A stretch of DNA of 64,000 nucleotides from positions 1 through 64,000 of the forward strand of contig NZ_AQPF01000020.1 of NCBI RefSeq assembly GCF_009846745.1, written 5' to 3'. Below are positions 53,740-63,082 of the stretch, in pieces (position 1 is the stretch's first letter; every line of letters starts with the position of its first letter). The notes below the pieces were generated by a model that made no database searches, was not told the DNA's origin, and saw nothing but the letters and a program-made list of their open reading frames with translations. The DNA comes from Alloalcanivorax xiamenensis. GTDB taxonomy: Bacteria > Pseudomonadota > Gammaproteobacteria > Pseudomonadales > Alcanivoracaceae. Both the position numbers and the translations under genes were made by a program.

Positions 53740-54530
53740 CCCTCGAATCTTTAGCAGTCAAAGGCACACGGTTGGAAGCGGCGTGGTTCGGCCCGCCGCC
53801 GGATCAGGCCGCTACTCTGGTGCTGCTCCACGAAGGACTGGGTTGCGTGGCGCTGTGGAAAGCATTTCCCCAGCATCTGGCGGAATTGACCGGATGTGGC
53901 GTGCTGGCTTACAGCCGTGCCGGCTATGGCGCTTCCGACCCGGTCACTCTGCCCCGCCCATTGAGCTACATGCACGAAGAAGCCCGCGAGATTCTGCCCC
54001 GGGTACTCGACGCCGCCAACGTGCAGCGGGCGGTGCTGGTCGGACACAGCGACGGCGCCTCCATCGCCCTGATCAATGCCGCGACGGTGGTCGATCCGCG
54101 AGTACGCGGCCTGGTTCTGATAGCGCCCCATGTTTTTACCGAACCGATCGGCCTCGACAGCATCCGTGGCGCCCGCGAAGCCTATCAAAGCGGCCCTTTG
54201 CGCGAACGGCTGGCCCGCTATCACCGACATGTTGATGTGGCGTTTCGGGGCTGGAACGAGGCCTGGCTGGATCCGGATTTCGCCACCTGGAATCTGCGGG
54301 GGTTCATACCCGGCATCCACTGCCCTTCCCTGCTGCTCCAGGGGCGCCAGGACCAGTACGGCACCCACAAGCAGCTGGATGCTATAGAGGCCGATTGCTC
54401 CGGGCCCTGCCGGGTGGTCTGGCTGGATCACTGCGGCCATTCCCCTCATCGCGAGCAGCCCGAGGCCACCTTGGAAACGATCCGGCATTTCGTGACCGAT
54501 CTTGGCCTGACCGGCTTCCCGCCAACCTGA
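53736..54530 (+). CDS. Alpha/beta hydrolase of the box operon
   Basis: The 264-aa protein is an alpha/beta hydrolase. It has LVLLHEGLGCVALWK (oxyanion region), the nucleophile elbow GHSDGAS and a late His in DHCGHSPHRE. The ATG overlaps the ligase stop (ATGA). A longer in-frame start 34 codons upstream would lie wholly inside the ligase gene and is rejected. Azoarcus box clusters also carry a hydrolase described as a putative lactone hydrolase; a thioesterase or lactonase role in rescuing dead-end CoA esters is plausible but unproven. Confidence 0.88.
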   Translation: MTLESLAVKGTRLEAAWFGPPPDQAATLVLLHEGLGCVALWKAFPQHLAELTGCGVLAYSRAGYGASDPVTLPRPLSYMHEEAREILPRVLDAANVQRAVLVGHSDGASIALINAATVVDPRVRGLVLIAPHVFTEPIGLDSIRGAREAYQSGPLRERLARYHRHVDVAFRGWNEAWLDPDFATWNLRGFIPGIHCPSLLLQGRQDQYGTHKQLDAIEADCSGPCRVVWLDHCGHSPHREQPEATLETIRHFVTDLGLTGFPPT

Positions 54531-54578
54531 ACCAGGAACTATAAGTCATTTTCTCTTGCCACTTTCGGAATTTTAATT

Positions 54579-54612
54579 CACTATAATTTCAAATAGTGCA
54601 CTATAATTCAGA
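54579..54612. promoter_or_regulatory. Promoter/operator region before boxC (candidate BoxR site 2)
   Basis: Arms CACTAT and ATAGTG flank an AT-rich spacer (54580-54599), the centre TGCA follows, and CACTATAATT is repeated on the other side. Two perfect TATAAT hexamers (54582-54587 and 54602-54607) lie within these repeats, so a bound repressor would cover the -10. A good -35 is not clear. Confidence 0.5.
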
Positions 54613-54693
54613 ATCCAGTCTGATGAGCGGCTCTCCCCGAAGACAACAAGCTCCCTGGAACGCGCCACCCACAACAACCGAAGAGGCAGCGAA

Positions 54694-56337
54694 ATGATTG
54701 ACTTCCGGACCTCCCCTGACCAGTACCGGCACTGGCGACTGACCATCGACGGCCCCATCGCCCGGGTGACCATGGCGGTGAATGAAAACGCCGGCCTGTT
54801 CGACGGCTATCAGTTAAAGATGAATTCCTATGACCTGGGCGTGGACATCGAACTCAACGACCTTGTCCAACGCCTGCGTTTCGAGCATCCGGAAGTCAAA
54901 GCCGTGGTACTGGCTTCCGCCAACGAAAAAATCTTCTGCGCTGGCGCCAACATCCGCATGCTCGGCGGCGCCAGCCATGGCCATAAAGTGAACTTCTGCA
55001 AGTTCACCAACGAAACCCGCAATGCCATCGAGGAAGCCAGCGCCGAATCCGGTCAGACCTGGATGTGCGCGGTGAACGGCACCGCCGCCGGCGGCGGCTA
55101 TGAGCTGGCACTGGCCACCGACCATATTGTGCTGATCGACGACGGCACCACCACGGTGTCGCTGCCGGAAGTTTCTCTGCTCGCGGTATTGCCAGGCACC
55201 GGCGGTCTGACCCGTGTCACCGACAAGCGCAAGGTACGCCGGGACCGGGCCGATATCTTTTGCAGCATGGAAGACGGTGTTCGCGGTCAGCGCGCGCTCG
55301 ACTGGCGACTGGTGGACGAATTGGCGCCGGCCTCGCAATTCGATCAGGCGGTCACAGCCCGCGCTCAGGAGCTCGCGCAGCGTTCCGACCGCCCGGACAA
55401 CGCCAGTGGCGTGCGCTTTTCACCGCTGGATCGGGAAATCAGCGAGCACAGCATCCATTACCGCCATCTCACCGTGGAGTTGGATAACAGCCGGCGCACC
55501 GCGACTCTGATTGTGCATGGTCCGCAACAGGACGCCCCCACTTCCGTCGCGGATGCCCAGGCTCAAGGCGACCGTTTCTGGCCGCTGGCGCTGGCCCGCG
55601 ACCTGGACGATGCCATTTTGCATCTGCGCCTCAATCAGCCGGAGATGGGCACCTGGCTGATAAAGAGTCAGGGCGATGGCCCTCGTATCGCCGCTTATGA
55701 ATGCCTGTTGGAGCAGGAGCACTGGTTGATGCGTGAAATCCGCCTGTTCTGGAAACGCACACTCAAGCGTCTTGATGTGACTTCCCGCACCCTGTTCGCC
55801 CTGGTGGAACCGGGAAGCTGCTTCAGCGGTTTGCTCGCCGAACTGGTGTTCTGCGCCGATCGCAGCTTCATGCTCGACGGCCAATGGGAAGGGGATGACA
55901 CTCCGCCAGCGGCGCTGTGCCTCAGTGCCATGAACTTCGGCGCCTTGCCAATGAGCAACGGTCTGACCCGGCTGGCAACCCGTTTCCACGGTGAACCGCA
56001 CAGCGTGGATCAGGCCCGTGAGCTACAAGGGCAGCCACTGGATGCCATGAACGCCCTGCGGAGCGGCCTGATCACCGAAGCCTACGATGACATCGACTGG
56101 GACGAGGAACTGCGGCTGCTGATCGAGGAACGGTCCAGTTTCTCCCCCGACGCCCTGATCGGCATGGAAGCGAACCTGCGCTTTGCCGGCCCGGAAACCA
56201 TGGAAACCCGCATTTTCGGGCGCTTAACCGCGTGGCAGAACTGGATATTCCAACGCCCCAACGCGGTCGGCCAGCAAGGCGCCCTGCAGCTATACGGCAG
56301 CGGCTCTCGTCCCACCTACAACTTCGAGAGGATTTAA
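54694..56337 (+). CDS. boxC: Benzoyl-CoA-dihydrodiol lyase / 2,3-epoxybenzoyl-CoA dihydrolase BoxC
   Basis: The 547-aa protein is BoxC, which hydrolyses and cleaves the epoxide of benzoyl-CoA to give 3,4-dehydroadipyl-CoA semialdehyde and formate. It is an enoyl-CoA hydratase (crotonase) relative of about twice the usual length. Landmarks are FRTSPDQYRHWRLTIDGPIA at the N-terminus, ASANEKIFCAGANIRMLGG with the oxyanion-hole Gly residues, and NGTAAGGGYELALATDHIVL. Length matches characterised BoxC proteins. It is followed 3 bp later by boxB. Confidence 0.95.
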   Translation: MIDFRTSPDQYRHWRLTIDGPIARVTMAVNENAGLFDGYQLKMNSYDLGVDIELNDLVQRLRFEHPEVKAVVLASANEKIFCAGANIRMLGGASHGHKVNFCKFTNETRNAIEEASAESGQTWMCAVNGTAAGGGYELALATDHIVLIDDGTTTVSLPEVSLLAVLPGTGGLTRVTDKRKVRRDRADIFCSMEDGVRGQRALDWRLVDELAPASQFDQAVTARAQELAQRSDRPDNASGVRFSPLDREISEHSIHYRHLTVELDNSRRTATLIVHGPQQDAPTSVADAQAQGDRFWPLALARDLDDAILHLRLNQPEMGTWLIKSQGDGPRIAAYECLLEQEHWLMREIRLFWKRTLKRLDVTSRTLFALVEPGSCFSGLLAELVFCADRSFMLDGQWEGDDTPPAALCLSAMNFGALPMSNGLTRLATRFHGEPHSVDQARELQGQPLDAMNALRSGLITEAYDDIDWDEELRLLIEERSSFSPDALIGMEANLRFAGPETMETRIFGRLTAWQNWIFQRPNAVGQQGALQLYGSGSRPTYNFERI

Positions 56338-56340
56338 CCC

Positions 56341-57792
56341 ATGAGCGCCTTGAAACAGGAAGTGAACTACGACGATCTGATTCCCAACAATGTCAATCTT
56401 TCCGAGGACCGCCGCCTGCGCAAAGCGCTGGAGGCCTGGCACCCCGGTTTTATCGACTGGTGGAAAGACATGGGGCCTGATGGTTTCCAGGACACGCCAG
56501 TGTATCTGCGCACCGCCGTCGGCGTGGACCCCAAAGGCTGGGCGGAATTCGGCTACGTGAACATGCCGGAGTACCGCTGGGGCATTCTGCTCGCGCCAGC
56601 CGAGGAAGGCCGCACTATTCCTTTCGGCAAACACAAGGGCGAACCGGTGTGGCAGGAAGTGCCGGGCGAGTACCGCGCCATGCTGCGCCGCCTTGTTGTC
56701 ATCCAAGGCGACACCGAGCCGGCTTCGGTGGAGCAGCAACGCCACCTTGGCAAGACCGCCCCATCCTTGTACGACCTCCGCAATCTCTTCCAGGTGAATG
56801 TGGAAGAAGGCCGCCATTTGTGGGCCATGGTTTATCTGTTGCACAAATACTTCGGCAAGGACGGACGCGAGGAAGCGGAGAACCTGCTCAAACGCACTTC
56901 CGGCGACAAGGACAAGCCGCGTATGCTCGGCGCCTTCAACGAAGAAACACCGGATTGGTTGTCGTTCTTCATGTTCACGTTCTTCACCGACCGCGACGGC
57001 AAGATGCAGCTGGAATCCCTGGCGCAATCCGGCTTCGATCCACTCTCACGCACCTGCCGGTTCATGCTCACCGAGGAAGCCCATCATATGTTCGTGGGGG
57101 AATCCGGTATTTCCCGCGTCATCCAGCGCACCTGCGAAGCCATGAACGAGGCCGGCATCACCAACCCCGCCGATGAGGAAGCGGTGCGCAAGCTCGGCGT
57201 GATGGACCTGCCGATGATTCAGCGTAAGATGAATTTTCACCTCGCCGTGACGCTGGATTTGTTCGGCAATGAGGTTTCCACCAACGCCGCCTCCGCCTAT
57301 GAAGCCGGCATTAAGGGCCGCTATCAGGAAACTCGCATCGACGATGATCACCAACTGCACAACGACACCTACGCGGTGCTCAAGGTGGTCGACGGTGAAC
57401 TGAAGATGGTGGAAGAAACGGCGCTCAACGCTATCAATGCGCGGCTGCGCGATGACTACGTCAAGGACGCCGAGGGCGGCGTCAAGCGTTGGAACAAGCT
57501 GATCAAGAAAGCCGGCTTTGATTATGAACTGACATTGCCGCACATCGCGTTCAACCGTCAGATCGGCGAGTTCAGCGGTCTGTTCGTTTCTCCCGGTGGC
57601 GAAGTGATCGACCAGGCAACTTTCGAAGCCAATCGCGATGCCTGGTTGCCCACCGCGTCGGATCTGACCTACCTGGATTCCCTGATGGTGCCGGTTACCG
57701 AGCCCGGCCAGTACGCCGGCTGGATCGCACCGCCGAAGGTCGGTATTGATAACAAACCCGGGGATTTCGAATACGTGCGCCTGGCCGGCTGA
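56341..57792 (+). CDS. boxB: Benzoyl-CoA 2,3-epoxidase oxygenase subunit BoxB
   Basis: The 483-aa protein is BoxB, the diiron oxygenase that epoxidises benzoyl-CoA using O2 and electrons from BoxA. Diiron ligands lie in EEGRHLWAMVYLLHKYFG (Glu and His near residue 153) and in TEEAHHMF (about 245-250). The C-terminal EYVRLAG end is also typical. It is the best conserved gene of the box pathway. A perfect 8-bp stem follows in the gap before boxA. Confidence 0.96.
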   Translation: MSALKQEVNYDDLIPNNVNLSEDRRLRKALEAWHPGFIDWWKDMGPDGFQDTPVYLRTAVGVDPKGWAEFGYVNMPEYRWGILLAPAEEGRTIPFGKHKGEPVWQEVPGEYRAMLRRLVVIQGDTEPASVEQQRHLGKTAPSLYDLRNLFQVNVEEGRHLWAMVYLLHKYFGKDGREEAENLLKRTSGDKDKPRMLGAFNEETPDWLSFFMFTFFTDRDGKMQLESLAQSGFDPLSRTCRFMLTEEAHHMFVGESGISRVIQRTCEAMNEAGITNPADEEAVRKLGVMDLPMIQRKMNFHLAVTLDLFGNEVSTNAASAYEAGIKGRYQETRIDDDHQLHNDTYAVLKVVDGELKMVEETALNAINARLRDDYVKDAEGGVKRWNKLIKKAGFDYELTLPHIAFNRQIGEFSGLFVSPGGEVIDQATFEANRDAWLPTASDLTYLDSLMVPVTEPGQYAGWIAPPKVGIDNKPGDFEYVRLAG

Positions 57793-57802
57793 TTTTGCCG
57801 CT

Positions 57803-57826
57803 CCGCGGGCGCGGCGGTGCCCGCGG
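57803..57826 (+). other. Intercistronic hairpin between boxB and boxA
   Basis: Arms CCGCGGGC and GCCCGCGG flank an 8-nt loop, 10 bp past the boxB stop and 20 bp before the boxA start. No T-run follows, so it is more likely a stem affecting mRNA stability or the boxB:boxA ratio than a terminator. Confidence 0.45.
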
Positions 57827-57846
57827 CAAGAGCGAGAGGACTCATC

Positions 57847-59022
57847 ATGAGCTTGTTGCGACAACACCTCATCGATCCGGAAATTTGCATCCGCTGCAAC
57901 ACCTGCGAGGAAACCTGCCCGATCGATGCGGTCACTCACAACGAAGACAACTATGTGGTGGATGCGGAAAAGTGCAACTACTGCATGGACTGTATTGCCC
58001 CCTGCCCCACCGGCGCCATCGACAACTGGAGGCTGGTCAATGAACCTTTTACCACCGAGCAGCAGTTCGGCTGGGACGAGCTTCCGGAAGAAAACGCCGA
58101 CGCGTTGAGCGACAGCGAGGCGCCCGACGAGGACGACGAAGTCCGCGAACTGTTGACCCTGGCCCACGCCGGCGTGCGTGCGCGGGCTCCGGATTCCGCC
58201 GGCAAGCCGATGCTCAACATGTTCACCCGTTCCACCCCCGCCCGTGCCAGGGTGGTGGGCAACTACCGCATCACCGCCGAAGGCACTGAATCCGACATTC
58301 GTCATATCGTGCTGGATTTTGGCGCCACTGCCTTTCCGGTACTGGAAGGACAAAGCGTGGGCATTTTGCCACCAGGCCATACCGGGACCGGTAAGCCGCA
58401 CAAAATGCGACTGTATTCCGTCGCCAGTCCCCGCGACGGCGAACGTCCCAACCACAACAATCTATCGCTGACGGTCAAGCGAGTGGAGGGCGGCGTGGCC
58501 TCCAACTTTATCTGTGATTTGAACAAAGGGGATGAGGTGGACGTGGTGGGCCCGTTCGGTGACAGCTTTTTGATGCCCGAACACCCGGACGCCAACATCA
58601 TCATGATCTGTACCGGCACCGGATCAGCGCCCTTCCGCGCCATGACCGAGCGCCGGCGCCGCAGGCAACCGGATGCCAACGGACGGCTGGTGCTGTTCTT
58701 CGGCGCCCGTACTCCCAATGAGCTGCCTTATTTCGGCCCTCTCGGCAAGTTACCGGACAGCCTTATTCACAAGGAGCTGGTGTTTTCCCGGCTACCCGAT
58801 GCGGCCAAGGAATATGTCCAGCACCGGATGAGCGCACGCAGCGGCCTGCTCGGGGAACTGCTCGGCGACAGCCATACCCATATCTACATCTGCGGCTTGA
58901 AAGGCATGGAGGAAGGTGTTGAGGAATCGCTCCATGTGATCGCGGAAAAACACGGCCTCGACTGGCCCGAGTTACGCGACGACATGGTCCGTCTCGGGCG
59001 CTATCACGTGGAGACCTATTAG
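57847..59022 (+). CDS. boxA: Benzoyl-CoA 2,3-epoxidase reductase subunit BoxA
   Basis: The 391-aa protein is BoxA, the reductase that passes electrons from NADPH to BoxB. An N-terminal two-[4Fe-4S] ferredoxin part has CIRCNTCEETCP and CNYCMDCIAPCP (residues about 16-60). A ferredoxin-NADP reductase module follows (about 145-391), with RLYSVASPRDG for FAD and CTGTGSAPFRAM for NADP. The start at 57847 is chosen because GAGAGGA precedes it; an upstream in-frame ATG at 57817 would add ten residues that do not fit the family. It ends in DDMVRLGRYHVETY. Confidence 0.95.
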   Translation: MSLLRQHLIDPEICIRCNTCEETCPIDAVTHNEDNYVVDAEKCNYCMDCIAPCPTGAIDNWRLVNEPFTTEQQFGWDELPEENADALSDSEAPDEDDEVRELLTLAHAGVRARAPDSAGKPMLNMFTRSTPARARVVGNYRITAEGTESDIRHIVLDFGATAFPVLEGQSVGILPPGHTGTGKPHKMRLYSVASPRDGERPNHNNLSLTVKRVEGGVASNFICDLNKGDEVDVVGPFGDSFLMPEHPDANIIMICTGTGSAPFRAMTERRRRRQPDANGRLVLFFGARTPNELPYFGPLGKLPDSLIHKELVFSRLPDAAKEYVQHRMSARSGLLGELLGDSHTHIYICGLKGMEEGVEESLHVIAEKHGLDWPELRDDMVRLGRYHVETY

Positions 59023-59070
59023 GACGGGCCCCTGCCGGGTCCGGGCAAACTCTGTCATTACAAAAAAAAC

Positions 59071-59087
59071 GGCGGGACAGGCCCGCC
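59071..59087 (-). terminator. Intrinsic terminator-like hairpin on the minus strand, in front of the binding-protein gene
   Basis: GGCGGG and CCCGCC arms with a 5-nt loop are followed, on the minus strand, by a C/G pair and a run of eight T. This is a textbook intrinsic terminator, but it points into boxA with no minus-strand gene upstream of it in view. On the plus strand the same stem sits beside the ribosome site of the ABC binding-protein gene. Confidence 0.5.
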
Positions 59088-59099
59088 AGGAGAGAAAAA

Positions 59100-60302
59100 A
59101 TGAAACTCGCACGCATACGCAAGCACACCCGCCACCTGATGACCGCCATGGGGCTGCTCTTCCTGGCGGCGTTCCAGCCCCTGATGGCGCAGCAAAACCG
59201 GGAAGATCAGGCGACACCGGTGAGACTCGGACTGATGCTGCCCTACTCTGGCACCTACGCACCCCTGGGCGAATCTATCACCAACGGTCTGAAGCTGGCG
59301 ATCAAACAAAATGGTGATCAACTGGGAGGGCGCCCGGTGGAATACGTTGTCCTCGACAGCGAAGCCGATGCCTCCAAGGCACCGCAAAACATGAGCCGCC
59401 TGGTCAAGGGCGACAAGGTCGACGTGGTCATCGGTCCGGTGCATTCTGGCGTGGCCATGGGTATGTTGAAAGTGGCGAAGCAGACCGGCGCCATCATGAT
59501 CATCCCCAACGCCGGCCTGGGCGCGGCCACCGGGCAACTGTGCATGCCCAACGTGTTCCGCACCTCTTTCTCCATGTGGCAGGACAGCTACCCCATGGGC
59601 AAGGTGGCCTATGATCGTGGCTACCGCAAAGTCGTGACCATCACCTGGAATTACGCCGGTGGCAAGGAAGACATCGCCGGCTTCGAGGAATCCTTCACCA
59701 AAGCCGGTGGCGAGATCGTCAAACAGATTCTCGTGCCGTTTCCGGAAACACAGTTTCAGCCCTATCTGACCGACATAGCCAGCATCAAACCGGACGCGGT
59801 CTACACTTTCTTCGCCGGTGCCGGCGCGGTCCGTTTTGTTCGCGACTACGCCAAACTGGGTTTGAAGGACAGCGTGCCGTTGCTGGGTTCAGGGTTTCTC
59901 ACCGACGGCAATCTGGACGCCCAGGGTGAAGCCGCCGAGGGTATCCTTACCACTCTGCACTATGCCGATGGTCTCGATTCGGAAGTGGATCGTGCCTTCC
60001 GCGAAGCGTATGGCAAAACCTATGAACGCAAGCTCGACACCTACGCCGTACAAGGCTACGACGCCGGCATGATGCTGGCTCAAGCGCTGGACCAGACTCA
60101 AGGTAACAGCGCCGACCGGGACGCGCTGATCTCGGCGCTGGCCGGTGTCAAACTGAACAGCCCGCGCGGGCCGGTGGCCTTCTCCAAGGCTCACCACCCG
60201 ATTCAGAACATCTATCTCCGCCAGGTCAAGGAGGGACGCAATCAGGTCATCGATGTGGCCAGCCGGGCTTTGGAAGATCCAGCCCGTGGCTGCCGCCTGT
60301 AG
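59100..60302 (+). CDS. ABC transporter periplasmic substrate-binding protein (Liv/benzoate type)
   Basis: The 400-aa protein has an N-terminal signal peptide (TAMGLLFLAAFQPLMAQ) and a type I periplasmic binding-protein fold of the branched-chain amino-acid family. Landmarks are RLGLMLPYSGTYAPLGESI, IGPVHSGVAMGMLKVAKQTGAIM-like text near residue 115 and AQALDQTQG near 325. Within box operons such proteins are thought to bind benzoate or a related aromatic acid. AGGAGAG precedes the ATG. It is the first gene of the importer set. Confidence 0.9.
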   Translation: MKLARIRKHTRHLMTAMGLLFLAAFQPLMAQQNREDQATPVRLGLMLPYSGTYAPLGESITNGLKLAIKQNGDQLGGRPVEYVVLDSEADASKAPQNMSRLVKGDKVDVVIGPVHSGVAMGMLKVAKQTGAIMIIPNAGLGAATGQLCMPNVFRTSFSMWQDSYPMGKVAYDRGYRKVVTITWNYAGGKEDIAGFEESFTKAGGEIVKQILVPFPETQFQPYLTDIASIKPDAVYTFFAGAGAVRFVRDYAKLGLKDSVPLLGSGFLTDGNLDAQGEAAEGILTTLHYADGLDSEVDRAFREAYGKTYERKLDTYAVQGYDAGMMLAQALDQTQGNSADRDALISALAGVKLNSPRGPVAFSKAHHPIQNIYLRQVKEGRNQVIDVASRALEDPARGCRL

Positions 60303-60368
60303 ACCGATCAGGCGACCCGCGAAGGCGCGGCGCGCCCCTGCCGGGCAACCGACCCGAGGAGAATGTTC

Positions 60369-61229
60369 ATGGATCCCGTATTCATCGCCATACAGCTGCT
60401 CAACGGCCTGCAATACGGCCTGCTGCTGTTCCTGATCGCCAGCGGACTCACACTGATTTTTGGCATCATGGGTATCATCAATCTTGCCCACGGGGCCATG
60501 TACATGATTGGTGCCTATCTGGCCTATGACCTGACGCTGCGCACCGGCAGCTTCTGGCTCGCCCTGCTGCTGGCCGTGCCGATCGCCGTGGTGTTGGGAC
60601 TGGTGATCGAGCGGCTGTTTCTCGGCACGCTGTATCGACGCGATCATCTTTACCAGGTGCTGCTGACTTTCGGGCTGATCCTGGTGCTCAACGAGGCCCA
60701 GCGCATCATCTGGGGCAACGACGTGCAAAGCGTGGCGGTTCCTCCCTCTCTCAGCGGCAACATAACTCTCACCGATAATCTGCAGTACCCGGTTTACCGG
60801 TTGTTCGTCGGCAGCGTGTGTTTGCTGATGGCCGGCGGTATTTATTGGGTTATCCGCCATACCCGTCTGGGTATCGTCATCCGTGCCGGTGCCGCCAACC
60901 GGGATATGGTGGAGGGGCTCGGCATCGATGTGCGCACCCTGTTCACGCTGATATTCAGTATCGGAGTGGGACTGGCCGCGTTCGCCGGCATGCTCTCCGC
61001 ACCCATGACATCCTTGTATCCGGGCATGGGGGACAACGTGCTGATCACCTGCTTCGTCATTGTCGTGATCGGCGGCATCGGTTCCATCAAGGGCGCCTTC
61101 CTGGGCTCCCTGCTGATCGGACAGGCCGCGACCTTCGGCCCGGTGCTACTTCCCGCTCTCGCCAGCGTCATCATCTATCTGATCATGGCAGCCGTGCTCA
61201 TTATCAAGCCGCGCGGGCTGTTCGCCTGA
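60369..61229 (+). CDS. ABC transporter permease, LivH family
   Basis: The 286-aa protein is a LivH-type inner-membrane permease with about eight helices. Landmarks are LLNGLQYGLLLFLIASGLTL at the N-terminus, GIINLAHGAMYMIGAYLAYD and RAGAANRDMVEGLGIDV near residue 175, the region contacting the ATPase. The ATG at 60369 has GAGGAG 7 nt upstream and is preferred over the ATG two codons earlier. It pairs with the LivM-type gene that follows 10 bp later. Confidence 0.92.
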   Translation: MDPVFIAIQLLNGLQYGLLLFLIASGLTLIFGIMGIINLAHGAMYMIGAYLAYDLTLRTGSFWLALLLAVPIAVVLGLVIERLFLGTLYRRDHLYQVLLTFGLILVLNEAQRIIWGNDVQSVAVPPSLSGNITLTDNLQYPVYRLFVGSVCLLMAGGIYWVIRHTRLGIVIRAGAANRDMVEGLGIDVRTLFTLIFSIGVGLAAFAGMLSAPMTSLYPGMGDNVLITCFVIVVIGGIGSIKGAFLGSLLIGQAATFGPVLLPALASVIIYLIMAAVLIIKPRGLFA

Positions 61230-61239
61230 GGAGAAATCC

Positions 61240-62328
61240 ATGCTTCATCGCTACCCCAAGCGCGTACCGATCATGATGCTCACGCTGACCGCTATTCTGG
61301 TGCTATACCCTCTTTGGGGGGCGGCACTGATCGGTGATGGCAGCGAATTCTTCCTGGAGAAACTCACTCTGATGTTGATTCTCGGGCTGTTCGCCATGAG
61401 CCTGGATTTGCTGGTTGGCGTGATTGGTCTTGTCAGTCTGGGACATGCGTTGTTCTTTGGTCTGGCCGGTTACACCCTGGCAATGGCCAGCCCATCCTAC
61501 AGCGCCGCTTCGCTGTGGTGGATGATGCCACTGGTGATGCTGGTGAGTGCCTTGTCCGCTCTGGTGATTGGCGCACTGGTGCTACGTACCCGGGGCATTT
61601 TCTTCATCATGACCACTCTGGCTTTCGGCCAGATGCTCTACTACCTGGTCAGTGACGCCAGCTTCACCGGCGGCAGCGACGGCCTCTTCATAATGTTCAA
61701 GCCCACTCTGGCCATCGGTGACCTGACGCTCATCGATCTCGAAAATCCACTGCATTTTTTTTATTTTGTCATGGGCGTGACCCTGCTTGCCTATTTGTTT
61801 CTGCACTGGCTGATACGCTCCTACTTTGGCCAGGTGCTCGACGGTATCCATGACAACGAACATCGAATGCAGGCCCTTGGCTATGCCACCTACGGCTACA
61901 AGCTGGCCGCGTTCGTCATCTCCGGGGTACTGGCCGGCGTCGCCGGCATGCTGGCGGCGATGCAGTATGGCTTCGCCAACCCGGCGCAGCTGGGTTGGCA
62001 TCTTTCCGGCGAGGTGCTGATGATGGTCATCCTGGGTGGCATGGGCACGCTGTTCGGTCCGCTACTCGGGGCTTTCGCCTACGAGCTGTTGCATTACGCC
62101 TTCGAGCATTTAACCGTCTATTGGCAGTTACTGATGGGGTTGACGATCATCCTTATCGTGTTGGTGCTACCGAAAGGCCTGGCCGGTCTCATTCTCGATC
62201 CGCCTCGCTTTCGACTGCCCGGTGCCGGCATGAAGGGGCTGTTCAGATCCGGTCCCGCCGCTTTATTCAAAGCACGTCTGGGCCCTGCCCTGCCTCACGA
62301 ACACGACGAGGGCCGCCATTATGAATAG
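61240..62328 (+). CDS. ABC transporter permease, LivM family
   Basis: The 362-aa protein is a LivM-type permease. The conserved block LLVGVIGLVSLGHALFFGLAGY and the ATPase-contacting EHRMQALGYATYGYKLAAFV (about residues 207-226) are intact, as is GGMGTLFGPLLGAFAYE near 265. It has about ten membrane helices and a polar C-terminal tail. Its end overlaps the first ATPase gene by 8 bp. Confidence 0.92.
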   Translation: MLHRYPKRVPIMMLTLTAILVLYPLWGAALIGDGSEFFLEKLTLMLILGLFAMSLDLLVGVIGLVSLGHALFFGLAGYTLAMASPSYSAASLWWMMPLVMLVSALSALVIGALVLRTRGIFFIMTTLAFGQMLYYLVSDASFTGGSDGLFIMFKPTLAIGDLTLIDLENPLHFFYFVMGVTLLAYLFLHWLIRSYFGQVLDGIHDNEHRMQALGYATYGYKLAAFVISGVLAGVAGMLAAMQYGFANPAQLGWHLSGEVLMMVILGGMGTLFGPLLGAFAYELLHYAFEHLTVYWQLLMGLTIILIVLVLPKGLAGLILDPPRFRLPGAGMKGLFRSGPAALFKARLGPALPHEHDEGRHYE

Positions 62329-63082
62329 CGCATTGTTATCCACCCGGGGACTGACCTGCCGGTTCGGCGGTCTGACGGCGGTGGACCGGGTCGACTTTGA
62401 CGTCCGGCCCGGCCAGGTCCATGCCATCCTCGGCCCCAATGGCGCGGGTAAGAGCACGCTGATCAATTTGCTCTCCGGGGAGCTGCGTCCCAGTGAAGGG
62501 GAAATCCACTATCGGCAACGCCCGATTCACGGCCTGCCGGCTCACCGTGTCGCCCGCCTGGGTATCGGCCGCAGTCATCAGAAAACCAATATTTTTCCCC
62601 GCTTGAGTTGCCTCGAAAACTGCCGGCTCGCCGCCCGTATCCATCTCGGCGGCGTCATCGCCAGCTGGCGCTCTCGCGCCACCGCGCGGCAAGTCGATGA
62701 GCGCGCGGAGCAGGCCCTGGCAACCTGCCAGCTCTCCCATCGTGCCGCGACACCCGCAAACGCCATGAGCTATGGCGAGCAACGTCAATTGCAAATCGCC
62801 ATGGTGCTGGCCACGGCGCCCACTTTGATGCTGCTCGACGAACCCCTGGCCGGCATGGGCCGCGAGGAAACCGCCCGGGTTACCGAGCTGCTTGGCGCCT
62901 TGCGTGGTGATTACACCCTGGTGCTGATCGAACACGACATGGACTCCGTCTTTGCGCTGGCGGAACGGATCACCGTCATGGTCGATGGTCGCGTTCTTGA
63001 AACCGGGACCACGGACACCATTCGTGGCAGTTCAAAGGTTCGGGACGTCTATCTGGGCAGACATCAACAGGAGGAGGCATGA
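62321..63082 (+). CDS. ABC transporter ATP-binding protein, LivG family
   Basis: The 253-aa ATPase has Walker A GPNGAGKST near residue 46, the signature MSYGEQRQLQIAM (about residue 148), Walker B LMLLDEPLAG and the H-loop in LIEHDMDSVF. A Gly-free GPN-type start and the RFGGLTAVDRVDFDV opening mark it as LivG-type. It overlaps the LivM gene start-to-end and the LivF gene by 4 bp, so the set is translationally coupled. Confidence 0.93.
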   Translation: MNSALLSTRGLTCRFGGLTAVDRVDFDVRPGQVHAILGPNGAGKSTLINLLSGELRPSEGEIHYRQRPIHGLPAHRVARLGIGRSHQKTNIFPRLSCLENCRLAARIHLGGVIASWRSRATARQVDERAEQALATCQLSHRAATPANAMSYGEQRQLQIAMVLATAPTLMLLDEPLAGMGREETARVTELLGALRGDYTLVLIEHDMDSVFALAERITVMVDGRVLETGTTDTIRGSSKVRDVYLGRHQQEEA

